From JBHGAV01 sp041946685 (GTDB taxonomy: Bacteria; Acidobacteriota; Terriglobia; Bryobacterales; Bryobacteraceae): DNA of 24,599 bases. Of the stretch, positions 1 through 8,402 are shown piece by piece (within the stretch, counting starts at the first letter, position 1; each line of letters starts with the position of its first letter). The notes under the pieces were generated by a model that was not told where the DNA came from, searched no databases, and saw only the letters and a list, made by a program, of their open reading frames with translations. Made by a program: the position numbers and the translations under genes. The DNA lies in contig JBHGAV010000058.1 of assembly GCA_041946685.1 (NCBI GenBank), positions 1-24,599 of the forward strand, written 5' to 3'.

Positions 1-2
1 AT

Positions 3-68
3 CCCTGGGTGACCCTGGCGCAGAGCCCGCTGCCTCCGCCCAGCCCCGACGATCCCTGGATCGCCTGA
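3..68 (+). CDS. possible C-terminal end of an upstream gene (partial)
   Basis: One plus-strand frame is open from the window edge and stops with TGA at 66-68. It would encode about 21 residues ending in a Pro-rich tail (SPLPPPSPDDPWIA). The other two plus frames either stop at once or give an Arg-rich, unlikely peptide. Only the end of the gene would be visible, so no function can be given. This is a weak call, based only on a plausible composition and a stop just ahead of an intergenic promoter. Confidence 0.3.
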   Translation, partial: PWVTLAQSPLPPPSPDDPWIA

Positions 69-123
69 GCCGGCAGGCAGAAATCCGCCGCCGCCGTCCC
101 GGCGAGTCTGCTGCGCGTAGGGA

Positions 124-153
124 TTGGCATCCGCGCCTCAAATGGACTATATT
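124..153 (+). promoter_or_regulatory. sigma70-type promoter for the 7-TM gene
   Basis: TTGGCA at 124-129 and TATATT at 148-153 are separated by 18 bases, close to the sigma70 consensus. Transcription would start near 160, about 20 bases before the ATG at 182. The surrounding 69-181 stretch holds no other recognisable feature. Confidence 0.5.
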
Positions 154-181
154 GCCGTCTGTGGTCTGTTGACCCCACGGC

Positions 182-853
182 ATGAACATTCTGTGGTCAT
201 TCACTCTCGTTGTTGGCGTTGTCTTGCAGGTCCTGGTCATAGCGGCGCTGCTGCAAGGCAGCTACAGACGATTCAGGGTGCTGTTCGTCTACATGGTGGT
301 GCTGCTGCTCACAACGGTCGCGGAGGCGGCGGCGTTCTACAATGCCAATCTGTTTTACCGCGCCTCCCGCTACTACTGGACCATAGACGCCGGCCGCCAG
401 GTATTGATCTTTCTCCTGGTACTCTCACTGATTTATGGAGCACTTGAGGTCAATCCGAAACGGTCTTCGATCCGGCGTCTGCTTGCCATCTGCGCGTTGG
501 CCTTCGTTCTTGTTTCGTTGCTATTGACTCACGATCCGAGGGTCGGCCATTGGATGAACAACCTCAGCCGCAATCTCGGCTTTCTGGCCGTCGTCCTGAA
601 TCTTGTCTTGTGGGCCGTCCTTATCAAGTTTGGCCGGGCGGACCGCACACTGCTCATGCTCAGCGGCGGAATGGGGGTCCAAATGGCAGGAAAGGCTATC
701 GGCCATTCCTTGCGCCAGTTGTCCAAGACCACTGAACTAGCCGGCAACCTGATTATCGTCGTGTCACATCTTCTTTGCCTCTACATCTGGTGGCAGGCCT
801 TCCGGCGCGATAGTCCAGGCCATCCATTCGAATTGCAAAGGCAAGGTCCTTGA
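182..853 (+). CDS. seven-transmembrane hypothetical membrane protein
   Basis: The 223-residue protein is almost entirely hydrophobic. About seven membrane segments can be read, near residues 4-25, 34-53, 71-89, 99-115, 131-150, 153-173 and 185-203, separated by short basic loops such as GSYRRFR and NPKRSSIRR. I recognise no catalytic or ligand-binding motif. It could be a sensor-like or structural inner-membrane protein, but nothing in the sequence decides this. It has its own promoter and stands alone, ending 15 bases before the convergent end of aspS. The ATG at 182 is chosen because the hydrophobic N-terminus begins there and the promoter lies at the right distance. An overlapping frame starting at 124 is a shadow. 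Confidence 0.8.
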   Translation: MNILWSFTLVVGVVLQVLVIAALLQGSYRRFRVLFVYMVVLLLTTVAEAAAFYNANLFYRASRYYWTIDAGRQVLIFLLVLSLIYGALEVNPKRSSIRRLLAICALAFVLVSLLLTHDPRVGHWMNNLSRNLGFLAVVLNLVLWAVLIKFGRADRTLLMLSGGMGVQMAGKAIGHSLRQLSKTTELAGNLIIVVSHLLCLYIWWQAFRRDSPGHPFELQRQGP

Positions 854-868
854 TTTTGACACGGCGGA

Positions 869-2653
869 CTACGAGCTCTTCTTGAACGAGATCCCGAGTT
901 CCCGCAACTGACGCTCCGGCACGGGTGAAGGAGCGTCGCACATCAGGTCGGTTCCACGCGCCGTCTTCGGGAAGGGGATCACCTCCCGGATCGAAGTCTC
1001 GCCGGCCAGGATCATGACCAGCCGGTCCAGGCCCAGCGCGATTCCACCATGAGGGGGAGCGCCATACTCCAGCGCTTCCAGCAGGAATCCGAACCGGCGG
1101 CGCGCCTCCTCGTCGCTGAAGCCAAGGGCGGCGAACACTTTGGCCTGCACGTCGCGGCGGTGGATACGAATGGAGCCGGAGCCGAGTTCAACACCGTTCA
1201 GCACCAGGTCATAGGACTTGGCGCGGCAGTGGGCCGGGTCCACCGTCAGTTTCTCGAGATCTTCGTCGTGGACCGAAGTGAAGGGGTGGTGCGCCGCGTC
1301 CCAGCGCTCTTCTTCCTCGTTCCAGTCAAACATGGGGAAATCGACCACCCAAAGAAACCGGAGATCGCGCGGGTTGAGGAGCTTGTGCCGGTCGTTGTAC
1401 TTCTGCGCAGCGTGCAGCCGAAGCTGTCCGCACGCCTGGAGAACGGTCTCCGCAGGACGGTGTCCCTTGGGCGGCGAAGGCCACCCGGCCAGGAGCAACA
1501 AGTCCTCCTCGCCCGCCCCGGTACGATTGCGCACGGCTGCCATGGGCTCAGGGAAGTCCCTCTCGAGCCTCTTCACATCGTCGTAGACCCGGAGTCCCCG
1601 CTCCACGCCGAAGGCTTTCAACTCATCGCGCTCCTTGCGGCTCAGAATGCCGGTCCCGGGCACGTGAATCGCCACCAGCGGAAGTCCCTCGGCCGTCAGG
1701 CCGCTGGCCGGGAAGAGGTCCTCGACGGGGTGAAACGGGGGGATCCGCATGTCGGGCTTGTCGATGCCATAGGCCCGCATGGCCTGCCCGTAGGTCAGGC
1801 GCGGAAAGGGGGTGCGCACTTCAAAACCGGCGACCTGGGCGATGCGCGCCACCAGCGGTTCGACCACCTCGAAGATCCGCTCCTGCTGGGGGAAGGACAT
1901 TTCCAGGTCGATCTGCGTGAACTCCGGCTGGCGGTCGGCGCGCAGGTCCTCGTCGCGGAAGCAGCGCACGATCTGGAAGTACTTCTCGAAGCCGCTGATC
2001 ATCAGGAGCTGCTTGAAGAGCTGAGGCGATTGCGGCAGGGCGTAGAAACTGCCGCGCTGCACCCGGCTCGGCACCAGGTAATCGCGCGCGCCTTCGGGTG
2101 TGGAGCGCGTCATGAAGGGCGTCTCGATTTCCAGGAATCCCATCGACGTGAGCAGCTCACGCGCGGCGAAGGAGATGCGCGAGCGCAGCATGATGTTGCG
2201 TTGCATGTGAGGCCGGCGCAGATCCACGTAGCGGTACTTGAGGCGAGCCTCCTCGCTCACGTCCACCTCTTCCTCCATGGGGAACGGAGGCGTGTTGGAC
2301 TCGTTCAGGATCCACAGCTTGTCGGCCACCAGCTCGATCTCGCCGGTCTCCACGTTCGGGTTGACCGTCTCCGGCGAACGGCGCTCCACGCGCCCTTCCA
2401 CCGCCACCACGTACTCCGAGCGCAGGCTCTCGGCCTTCTGGTGCAGTTCGGCGCTGGCGTCCGCATGGAAGACGACTTGGGTGATCCCCTCGCGGTCCCG
2501 AAGGTGGATGAATACGATCCCTCCAAGATCATGGCGCTTGTGGACCCAGCCCATCAGGAGGGCACGCGAGCCCTCGTCGGAAGCTCTCAGTTGGCCGCAC
2601 GTGTGTGTGCGCCGCAGCTCGCCCAAGAAATCCAGTGGTACGCTACCCTGCAT
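869..2653 (-). CDS. aspS: aspartyl-tRNA synthetase
   Basis: Class II synthetase that charges tRNA-Asp in the cytoplasm. The 594-residue protein has the N-terminal OB-fold anticodon-binding domain (GWVHKRHDLGG near residue 35), class II motif 2 (FRDEDLRADRQPEFTQID) and motif 3 (GIALGLDRLVMILAG). The region between them has the length expected for the bacterial GAD insertion. The residue after the RxD of the OB-fold (Leu43) is the one seen in discriminating AspRS. Non-discriminating forms usually carry His there, so this enzyme is probably Asp-specific (inference from family knowledge). It is the last gene of the carbonic anhydrase-like/hisS/aspS operon and overlaps the hisS end. An in-frame TTG at 2659 with AGGA seven bases ahead is an alternative start adding two residues. 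Confidence 0.96.
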   Translation of the reverse strand: MQGSVPLDFLGELRRTHTCGQLRASDEGSRALLMGWVHKRHDLGGIVFIHLRDREGITQVVFHADASAELHQKAESLRSEYVVAVEGRVERRSPETVNPNVETGEIELVADKLWILNESNTPPFPMEEEVDVSEEARLKYRYVDLRRPHMQRNIMLRSRISFAARELLTSMGFLEIETPFMTRSTPEGARDYLVPSRVQRGSFYALPQSPQLFKQLLMISGFEKYFQIVRCFRDEDLRADRQPEFTQIDLEMSFPQQERIFEVVEPLVARIAQVAGFEVRTPFPRLTYGQAMRAYGIDKPDMRIPPFHPVEDLFPASGLTAEGLPLVAIHVPGTGILSRKERDELKAFGVERGLRVYDDVKRLERDFPEPMAAVRNRTGAGEEDLLLLAGWPSPPKGHRPAETVLQACGQLRLHAAQKYNDRHKLLNPRDLRFLWVVDFPMFDWNEEEERWDAAHHPFTSVHDEDLEKLTVDPAHCRAKSYDLVLNGVELGSGSIRIHRRDVQAKVFAALGFSDEEARRRFGFLLEALEYGAPPHGGIALGLDRLVMILAGETSIREVIPFPKTARGTDLMCDAPSPVPERQLRELGISFKKSS

Positions 2654-3908
2654 AGTCAAGTCTCATTCCTAATCTGGCAAACAGGTCCGATCGAGACACG
2701 GTCTCCTGCTTGCCGGTGGCCATCTCCTTCAACTGGTAGCTGCCCGTCGCCAGTTCATCGTCTCCCACGATCAGCGCATAACGCGCGCCGAGCTTGTTGG
2801 CCAGTTCAAGGGAGCGCTTCAGCCTGGCGTCGAGCGCGACTTCGACCGACTTGCCTTGACCCCGCAGCTCGGCGACCAGGCCGGCCGATTGCCGGAATGC
2901 CGCCTCACCCAGGGGCGCAACAAACACGTCCAGTCCCGGCGTGGGCGGACCGGACCCCGCCGCCTCGATCGACATCACAAGCCGGTCCTCGCCGATCGAG
3001 AAACCGATGCCCGGCAGTCGCACCTTCGAGCCCAGCGATTCGGCCAGCCCGTCGTAGCGGCCGCCGCCGAGCACGGAGTTCTGTGCGCCCAGCGCACCGT
3101 GCGTGATCTCGAACGTGGTCCGCATGTAGTAGTCGAGCCCCCGGACCAGGCGGGGCCGAACCTCGAAATCCACCCCGCGGCCGCGCACATACTCGCTCAC
3201 TGCCGCAAAGTGCTCCTGGCAAACCGCGCACAGATGATCCAAGATCGAGGGCAGCGTCTCGATGACCGCCTGGTCCGCTTCCACCTTGCAGTCGAGCACG
3301 CGCAGAGGATTCGTCTCGACACGCCGGCGGCAGTCGGTGCAGAGCGCGGGCGCCACCTTGCGCAGCTCGTCGCGGAGCGCAGCCACAAATCCCGGCCTGC
3401 ATTCCGGACAGCCCACCGAATTCAGGAGAAGGTGGAAACCTTCCAGACCGGCGGCGCGCAGGATAGCCGTCGCCAGGTCGATCACCTCGGCGTCCATGGC
3501 CGGCGATTCCGATCCGATCGCTTCCGCGCCGATCTGGTAGAACTGCCGGAAGCGGCCCTTCTGCGGGCGCTCCCGCCGGAACATCGGCCCCATATAGAAG
3601 AGCTTCAACTGGCCCGGCTGCTGATCCAGCCGGTGCTCGATAGCCGCCCGGATCACGGAGGCCGTACACTCCGGCCGCAAGGTGAGCGAGGAGCCGTCGC
3701 GGTCCTCGAAGGTGTACATTTCCTTGGTCACGATGTCGGTCTCTTCGCCGACGCCGCGGGAGAACAGCAAGGTCTCTTCGAAGATCGGCGTACGTATCTC
3801 GTGATAGTTGAACGACCGGAACACTTCCCTGGTTCTCTGCTCGACGGCGTTCCAGAGGTCGCTCGAAGGCGGCAGAATGTCCCGCGTGCCTTTGACCGCG
3901 CGAATCAC
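2643..3908 (-). CDS. hisS: histidyl-tRNA synthetase
   Basis: Class II synthetase that charges tRNA-His. The 421-residue protein begins IRAVKGTRDILP, the usual HisRS N-terminus. It carries motif 2 (MFRRERPQKGRFRQFYQ), the HisRS signatures RGLDYYMRTTFE and GGRYDGL, and a C-terminal anticodon-binding domain (about residues 325-421). The frame stays open far upstream, but homology begins at a GTG at 3906-3908. That codon overlaps the TGA of the preceding gene by four bases (GTGA), a typical translational-coupling junction. Its own stop lies inside the start region of aspS. Both overlaps argue for co-transcription and coupled translation of the three genes. Confidence 0.96.
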   Translation of the reverse strand: MIRAVKGTRDILPPSSDLWNAVEQRTREVFRSFNYHEIRTPIFEETLLFSRGVGEETDIVTKEMYTFEDRDGSSLTLRPECTASVIRAAIEHRLDQQPGQLKLFYMGPMFRRERPQKGRFRQFYQIGAEAIGSESPAMDAEVIDLATAILRAAGLEGFHLLLNSVGCPECRPGFVAALRDELRKVAPALCTDCRRRVETNPLRVLDCKVEADQAVIETLPSILDHLCAVCQEHFAAVSEYVRGRGVDFEVRPRLVRGLDYYMRTTFEITHGALGAQNSVLGGGRYDGLAESLGSKVRLPGIGFSIGEDRLVMSIEAAGSGPPTPGLDVFVAPLGEAAFRQSAGLVAELRGQGKSVEVALDARLKRSLELANKLGARYALIVGDDELATGSYQLKEMATGKQETVSRSDLFARLGMRLDYAG

Positions 3909-4417
3909 GGCTGTTCTTCCTTGAAGGCCCGCCCGTAGCCCACATAGGCCGCGCAGTTGGCCTGGAATCGCGCCCGTTCTTCTGCGGCAAGCGGCCGGCG
4001 CACCTTGGCCGGCACGCCCAGCGCCAGGTTGCCGGGAGGAATCTCGGCGCCCTCCGGCACCAAGCTTCCCGCGCCAACCACGCTGCCCGAGCCGATCCGC
4101 GCACCATTGAGCACTATTGCGCCGATGCCGATCAGGCAGTCGTCTTCGACCGTGCAGCCGTGCAGCATCACTCCGTGCCCCACCGTGACCCGGTTGCCGA
4201 TTGTGACCGGCCGGTCCACGTCCACGTGCACCACGCAGTTGTCCTGGATGCTGGTCTCGTCGCCGACGCGGATGGAGTTCACGTCGCCGCGGACGACAGC
4301 CCCCGGCCAGATGCTGGAACGTTCGCCGATCTCGACGTCTCCGATGACCTGGGCGCTGGAGTCGATAAATGCGGATGCGGCTATCCTGGGCAGAACGCCG
4401 CGAAAGGCGCGAATCAT
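3905..4417 (-). CDS. gamma-carbonic anhydrase family protein (hexapeptide-repeat, YrdA/PaaY-like)
   Basis: The 170-residue protein is a left-handed beta-helix built of hexapeptide turns (for example IGDVEIGERSSIWPG, VRGDVNSIRVG). The three metal-ligand histidines of the gamma-CA fold are visible as His64 (VVHVD), His81 and His86 (VGHGVMLHG). Members of this family bind zinc or iron as trimers. Some hydrate CO2, while others have no known activity, so the catalytic role here is uncertain. It is the first gene of the operon with hisS and aspS and overlaps hisS by four bases. The ATG at 4417 gives the usual family length. An upstream ATG at 4437 is out of frame. Confidence 0.9.
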   Translation of the reverse strand: MIRAFRGVLPRIAASAFIDSSAQVIGDVEIGERSSIWPGAVVRGDVNSIRVGDETSIQDNCVVHVDVDRPVTIGNRVTVGHGVMLHGCTVEDDCLIGIGAIVLNGARIGSGSVVGAGSLVPEGAEIPPGNLALGVPAKVRRPLAAEERARFQANCAAYVGYGRAFKEEQP

Positions 4418-4471
4418 GGATGTGGCTGAGACCCCATGTTAGCACAGGGCGGAACGCCGGCCGCGCCGCGA

Positions 4472-4477
4472 TACAAT
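4472..4477 (+). promoter_or_regulatory. -10 box placed for a leaderless mRNA
   Basis: TACAAT ends seven bases before the ATG at 4485, so the predicted transcription start falls on or beside the start codon. No Shine-Dalgarno sequence and no clear -35 box are seen. This points to a leaderless transcript for the S9 peptidase gene. Confidence 0.45.
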
Positions 4478-4484
4478 CTTGACT

Positions 4485-6503
4485 ATGCGTCGAGCTACAT
4501 GGCTGCTTCTGTTGCTGGTGTGGGCGGCGTGGGCCCAGAAGGCTCCCTTCGATATCCAGGCGCTGATGAAGGTGGCGCGCATCAGCGACCCCCAGGTCTC
4601 GCCCGACGGGCGAACGGTCGCCTTCACCGTGCAGAAAATCGACCTGGAGAGCAACCTCCGTCCTTCTCACATCTACACCGTCCCGCTGGCGGGAGGCGAG
4701 GTGCGGCAGCTCACACACGAGGGGAACCTGAACCAGCGGCCCCGCTGGTCGCCCGACTCCAGGCAGATCGCCTTCGTCTCGGACCGCGGAGGCTCCTCCC
4801 AGATCTGGCTGATGAACGCCGACGGGTCCGCTGCCCGGCAGGTGACGAGCCTGTCGACGGAAGCGGACGGCGTCCTGTTCTCGCCCGACGGTAAGCGCCT
4901 CGTATTCACCAGCGAGGTCTACCCGGACTGCCTGGACGACGCCTGCAACAAGAAGCGGTTGGAAGCCGAGGACGCCTCCAAGATGAAAACTCGCGTGTAC
5001 ACCTCGCTGCTTTACCGGCATTGGAACCGGTGGCAGAGCCAGCGGCGCCGGCACATCCTGGTGGTAGGCGTGTCGGGTGGGCCGGTCAGGGATCTCACGC
5101 CCGGCACGCGTGAGATCCCGCCCTTCTCGCTCGGCGGCCCCGACGACTACGCCGTCTCGCCCGACGGGCAGGAGCTGTGCTACGTCGCCAGCAGCGACTC
5201 GGAACCCGCCACCGGCACCAACTCCGACCTGTTCGTCGTCCCCATGGAGGGCGGGCAGCCTGCCAAGATCACCATCAACGTAGGCGCGGACAACTCTCCC
5301 TCTTATTCGCCGAACGGCAAACATCTGTCATACAGAACCCAACTGCGCGCCGGATACGAAAGCGACCGCTGGCGCCTGGTGGTGATGGATCGGGCCAGCG
5401 GGGAGGCGCGGATTCTGACCGAGAACCTCGACCGTTCGGTCTCCGGCTTCACCTGGGCGCCCGATTCCACGCGGCTTTTCTTCACCATCGAGGACCGGGG
5501 GCGGGAGTCCATCCAGATGGTCTCCGTCAACGGTGGAGCGGCCCGCATCGTCGCTACGGGCGCCAGCACTCTCGACGACGTCCAATTGACGGCCGACGGC
5601 AAGACCCTGGTGTATACGGAGCAGAGCGCCTCGAGACCGGTGGAGATCTTTCGCGTCTCCTCGGGGGGGGGCGCGGCGCAGCCTCTGACCCGTCTCAACG
5701 ACACGCTTCTCGCTGGGCTCCAGCTCACCGCCGCCGAGGACTTCTGGGTGGAAGGCGCCGACGGGGGGCGGGTCCACAGCTTCCTGGTCAAGCCGCCGGG
5801 CTTCAAGGCCGGCGTCCGATACCCGGTGCTCTTCCTCATCCACGGAGGCCCGCAAGGAGCTTGGGGGGAGAGCTGGACCTATCGCTGGAACGCGCAGGTG
5901 TTCGCGGCGGCCGGCTATGTGGTCGTGATGCCGAACCCGCGCGGCTCGACCGGCTACGGCCAGAAGTTCACCGACGAGATCAACGGCGACTGGGGTGGCA
6001 AGGCATACGAAGACGTCATGCGGGTCGTCGACCACGTTGCCGGACAGTCCTACGTCGACCCGGACCGCCTCGCCGCCGCCGGAGCATCCTACGGCGGATA
6101 CCTGGTCAATTGGATTCTGGGACACACCAGCCGCTTCAAGGCCCTGGTCAGCCACGCCGGCGTGTTCGACCTGCGCAGCGAGTTCGGCGAGACCGAGGAG
6201 CTTTGGTTCCCCTTGTGGGAGTTCCGCGGCACGCCCTGGGATTCCGCCGAGATGTACGCCCGCTGGTCGCCCAGCTTCTTCGTGAAGGAGTTTGCGACCC
6301 CTACGCTTGTCACCCACGGCGAACTGGACTACCGCGTCCCGGTGGGACAGGGCCTGCAACTGTTCACCGGGTTGCAGCTTCAGAAGGTCCCCTCCAAGCT
6401 GGTTCTGTTCCCCGACGAGGGCCACTGGATCTCCAAGCCCCAGAACGCGGTCTTCTGGTATCGAACGGTCATCGAATGGCTCGATTCCTGGGTGAAGAAA
6501 TAG
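4485..6503 (+). CDS. secreted S9-family (prolyl oligopeptidase-like) peptidase
   Basis: Serine peptidase, probably an acyl-aminoacyl- or dipeptidyl-peptidase acting outside the cytoplasm on peptides. The 672-residue protein has an N-terminal signal peptide (MRRATWLLLLLVWAAWAQ) and then a TolB/WD40-type beta-propeller. Blades end in phrases such as VSPDGRTVAFT, WSPDSRQIAFVSD and FSPDGKRLVF. An alpha/beta-hydrolase domain follows from about residue 430. The catalytic triad is readable as Ser535 (GASYGGY), Asp615 (GELDYRVP) and His647 (DEGHW). The ATG at 4485 is preferred over an in-frame TTG at 4479 because it lies just downstream of a -10 box and starts directly with the basic n-region. The gene is divergent from the carbonic anhydrase-like gene and ends eight bases from the convergent cinA. 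Confidence 0.93.
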   Translation: MRRATWLLLLLVWAAWAQKAPFDIQALMKVARISDPQVSPDGRTVAFTVQKIDLESNLRPSHIYTVPLAGGEVRQLTHEGNLNQRPRWSPDSRQIAFVSDRGGSSQIWLMNADGSAARQVTSLSTEADGVLFSPDGKRLVFTSEVYPDCLDDACNKKRLEAEDASKMKTRVYTSLLYRHWNRWQSQRRRHILVVGVSGGPVRDLTPGTREIPPFSLGGPDDYAVSPDGQELCYVASSDSEPATGTNSDLFVVPMEGGQPAKITINVGADNSPSYSPNGKHLSYRTQLRAGYESDRWRLVVMDRASGEARILTENLDRSVSGFTWAPDSTRLFFTIEDRGRESIQMVSVNGGAARIVATGASTLDDVQLTADGKTLVYTEQSASRPVEIFRVSSGGGAAQPLTRLNDTLLAGLQLTAAEDFWVEGADGGRVHSFLVKPPGFKAGVRYPVLFLIHGGPQGAWGESWTYRWNAQVFAAAGYVVVMPNPRGSTGYGQKFTDEINGDWGGKAYEDVMRVVDHVAGQSYVDPDRLAAAGASYGGYLVNWILGHTSRFKALVSHAGVFDLRSEFGETEELWFPLWEFRGTPWDSAEMYARWSPSFFVKEFATPTLVTHGELDYRVPVGQGLQLFTGLQLQKVPSKLVLFPDEGHWISKPQNAVFWYRTVIEWLDSWVKK

Positions 6504-6511
6504 CGGCCGCC

Positions 6512-7744
6512 TTAAGTCAGCGCCCGTCGCAGCATGTCCAATGCGTACTGCGCTGCCAGGCTCCTGACGCGCGCACGGTCTCCCAGGAAGCGAAACCGCT
6601 CGGAACGGCAGGTAGCCGGACCGGCCAGGCCGACGATTACCGTGCCGGCCGGCTTGGTTTCGGTCCCCCCCGCCGGTCCCGCCACGCCGGTAACCGACAG
6701 AGCGTAGGTCGATCCCGTCCGCTCCCGGGTGCCCCGCGCCATCGCCTCTGCCACCACCTGGCTGACGGCGCCGTGCTCTTCGATCGCCTGGGGATCGACG
6801 CCCGCCAGAGACGTCTTCAGGCGGTTGGTGTAGACCAGGAATCCGCCGTAGAAGTAGTCCGAGCTGCCCGGGACCGAGGTGACCCGCTCAGCCAGGAGCC
6901 CTCCGGTGCAACTCTCCGCCACACTGAGGCTGGCTCCCCGGGCTCGCAAGATGCCGCCGACAACCGCCTCCAGCGGCCGGCCGTCCCGCGAGTAGATCCG
7001 CTCGCCCAGCAGTTGCTCCACCTGCCCACCGACCTCCGCCAGCAGCGCCTCGGCCTCCTTCTCCTCCCGGCACCGGGCACGCAGGTGGATCTGGATGTCC
7101 CCCGGCGCGGCCAGAATGGTGGTGACCGGATTCGAGTACTTCTTGTACACCGGTGAGATAAGCTGATCGAGATCGGATTCCGGCATTCCCGCCACCCGGT
7201 AGACGCGGCTGCGGATCACCTGCGGCGGCAGGGTCCGCTCCAGCCTCGGCAGGCAATGCTCGGCGAACATCGGTTTCAGCTCCGGAGGCGGACCCGGCAG
7301 CAGCGCGATCAATCCGCCAGCGTGCTCAATCCACTGGCCGGGCGCCGTGCCGTTGGGATTGGGCAGCGGTTCGGCTCCCTCAATCAGGTAAGCCTGCCGC
7401 CGGTTGATCTCGGCCATCTTCCGTCCCATCCGCTGGAACCGGCGCTCGATGGCCTGGCAGAGGTCTTCCCGGAAAACGAGGCCGCGGCCAAGCGCCTGGG
7501 CCACTGCGTCGCGCGTCAGGTCGTCTTCGGTGGGGCCGAGTCCGCCGGAGAGGATCAGGAGACGGCAGCGCGCGATCGCGCCGCGCACGGCTTCGGCCAG
7601 CCGCGCTAAGTCGTCGCCGATCACCATCTTGGCGACGACTTCTACCCCCAGTGCGTTGAGCTCGCCGGTGAGATACAGCGAATTGGTGTCCAGCCTCTCG
7701 GCCGTGAGCAGCTCCGAGCCGACGGCGATGATTTCGGCGTCCAT
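6512..7744 (-). CDS. cinA: CinA-like protein with nicotinamide-nucleotide amidohydrolase domain
   Basis: The 410-residue protein has the full two-domain CinA layout. The N-terminal MoaB/MogA-like (COG1058) domain starts MDAEIIAVGSELLT and contains SGGLGPTEDDLTRDAVA. The C-terminal PncC amidase domain has VAESCTGGLLAERVTSVPG, FLVYTNRLKTSLAGV and SVTGVAGP. The C-domain deamidates NMN to nicotinate mononucleotide in pyridine-nucleotide recycling. The N-domain acts as an ADP-ribose pyrophosphatase in characterised homologues. The open frame runs 14 codons further upstream, but the family N-terminus fixes the start at 7744. No Shine-Dalgarno is evident. It is convergent with the S9 peptidase and divergent from the three-repeat exported protein, with 77 bases between start codons. 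Confidence 0.95.
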   Translation of the reverse strand: MDAEIIAVGSELLTAERLDTNSLYLTGELNALGVEVVAKMVIGDDLARLAEAVRGAIARCRLLILSGGLGPTEDDLTRDAVAQALGRGLVFREDLCQAIERRFQRMGRKMAEINRRQAYLIEGAEPLPNPNGTAPGQWIEHAGGLIALLPGPPPELKPMFAEHCLPRLERTLPPQVIRSRVYRVAGMPESDLDQLISPVYKKYSNPVTTILAAPGDIQIHLRARCREEKEAEALLAEVGGQVEQLLGERIYSRDGRPLEAVVGGILRARGASLSVAESCTGGLLAERVTSVPGSSDYFYGGFLVYTNRLKTSLAGVDPQAIEEHGAVSQVVAEAMARGTRERTGSTYALSVTGVAGPAGGTETKPAGTVIVGLAGPATCRSERFRFLGDRARVRSLAAQYALDMLRRALT

Positions 7745-7793
7745 GGATGTAATCAAGTTTAGCGTCCGCCGCCAGCCCGCTTCCACAAGGTGT

Positions 7794-7815
7794 TATAATC
7801 GACGCTTTTTGAGGA
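7794..7815 (+). promoter_or_regulatory. -10 box and ribosome-binding site of the repeat-protein gene
   Basis: A perfect TATAAT lies at 7794-7799 and a GAGGA Shine-Dalgarno at 7811-7815, six bases before the ATG at 7822. No convincing -35 box precedes it. The predicted start site near 7806 leaves a leader of about 16 bases. Confidence 0.55.
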
Positions 7816-7821
7816 CACGGA

Positions 7822-8388
7822 ATGCTGACACAAACCGCGCTTCTGACTGCACTTGCCGCCTGCTTTGGCGCCACGCTCGGCGGGGCGACGTTTGACTACC
7901 GGGTACTGGCTACGAACAAGACGTCCACCATGGAGAAGGAGATGAACGCCGCCGCAGGCGCCGGCTATGTGTTTTCCGCCGTCATGGGCGGGGAGACTTC
8001 CTTCGGCGGCAATGAGGTGGTTGTGGTCATGGTGAAAAGCGCGGAGGACGTTGTCCCGGGCGAGCGCCGTTACAGGCTCCTGGCCACCTCCCGCACTTCC
8101 ACGATGCAGAAGGAGATGCAGCAACTCGGGGACGAAGGCTTCGAGTACAAGGGTCAGACGGTTTTCGAGTCCACCTTCGGCGGTAAGGAGGTGGCTGTCA
8201 TCATGGAACGCGGTCCGGCCGGCGCCGGCAAGCCGATCAGCTACAAGCTGCTGGCGACGTCCAGGACATCCACCATGCAAAAGGAACTGACGGAGGCGGG
8301 GGGAGCCGGCTTCCGTCTGCTTGGCATGACCGTCGCCAAAACGGCCATGGGCGGCTCCGAGTTGGTCTGCATCCTGAGAAGAGATTGA
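7822..8388 (+). CDS. exported protein of three tandem ~48-residue repeats
   Basis: The 188-residue protein has a hydrophobic N-terminus that reads as a signal peptide (cleavage near residues 20-23). A lipobox-like LAAC ends at Cys14, so it may instead be a lipoprotein. The rest consists of three copies of one unit at residues 26-73, 84-130 and 141-188. Each has the pattern Y-R/K-V/L-LAT-x-K/R-TSTM-E/Q-KE, then a Gly-rich turn, FGG (MGG in the third copy), and a hydrophobic strand such as EVVVVM. The strand-helix-strand shape recalls DUF4177-type small domains, but I cannot confirm membership. No catalytic residues are apparent, so binding or structural roles are open. It has its own promoter and Shine-Dalgarno, and ends 14 bases before the convergent propeller gene. 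Confidence 0.8.
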   Translation: MLTQTALLTALAACFGATLGGATFDYRVLATNKTSTMEKEMNAAAGAGYVFSAVMGGETSFGGNEVVVVMVKSAEDVVPGERRYRLLATSRTSTMQKEMQQLGDEGFEYKGQTVFESTFGGKEVAVIMERGPAGAGKPISYKLLATSRTSTMQKELTEAGGAGFRLLGMTVAKTAMGGSELVCILRRD

Positions 8389-8402
8389 CGCGGCGGCCGG
8401 GC

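Noticed and set aside
1049..3106. A 685-codon plus-strand frame opposite aspS and the hisS end
   Set aside because: It is antisense to two strongly supported synthetase genes and has shadow-like composition.
3909..5324. N-terminal extension of the hisS frame giving an 893-residue protein
   Set aside because: HisRS homology begins at the GTG at 3908. The extension is antisense to the S9 peptidase and overlaps the carbonic anhydrase-like gene.
5177..7156. A 659-codon plus-strand frame across the S9 peptidase and cinA
   Set aside because: It spans two well-supported genes on opposite strands and has an Arg/Gly/Pro-rich shadow composition.
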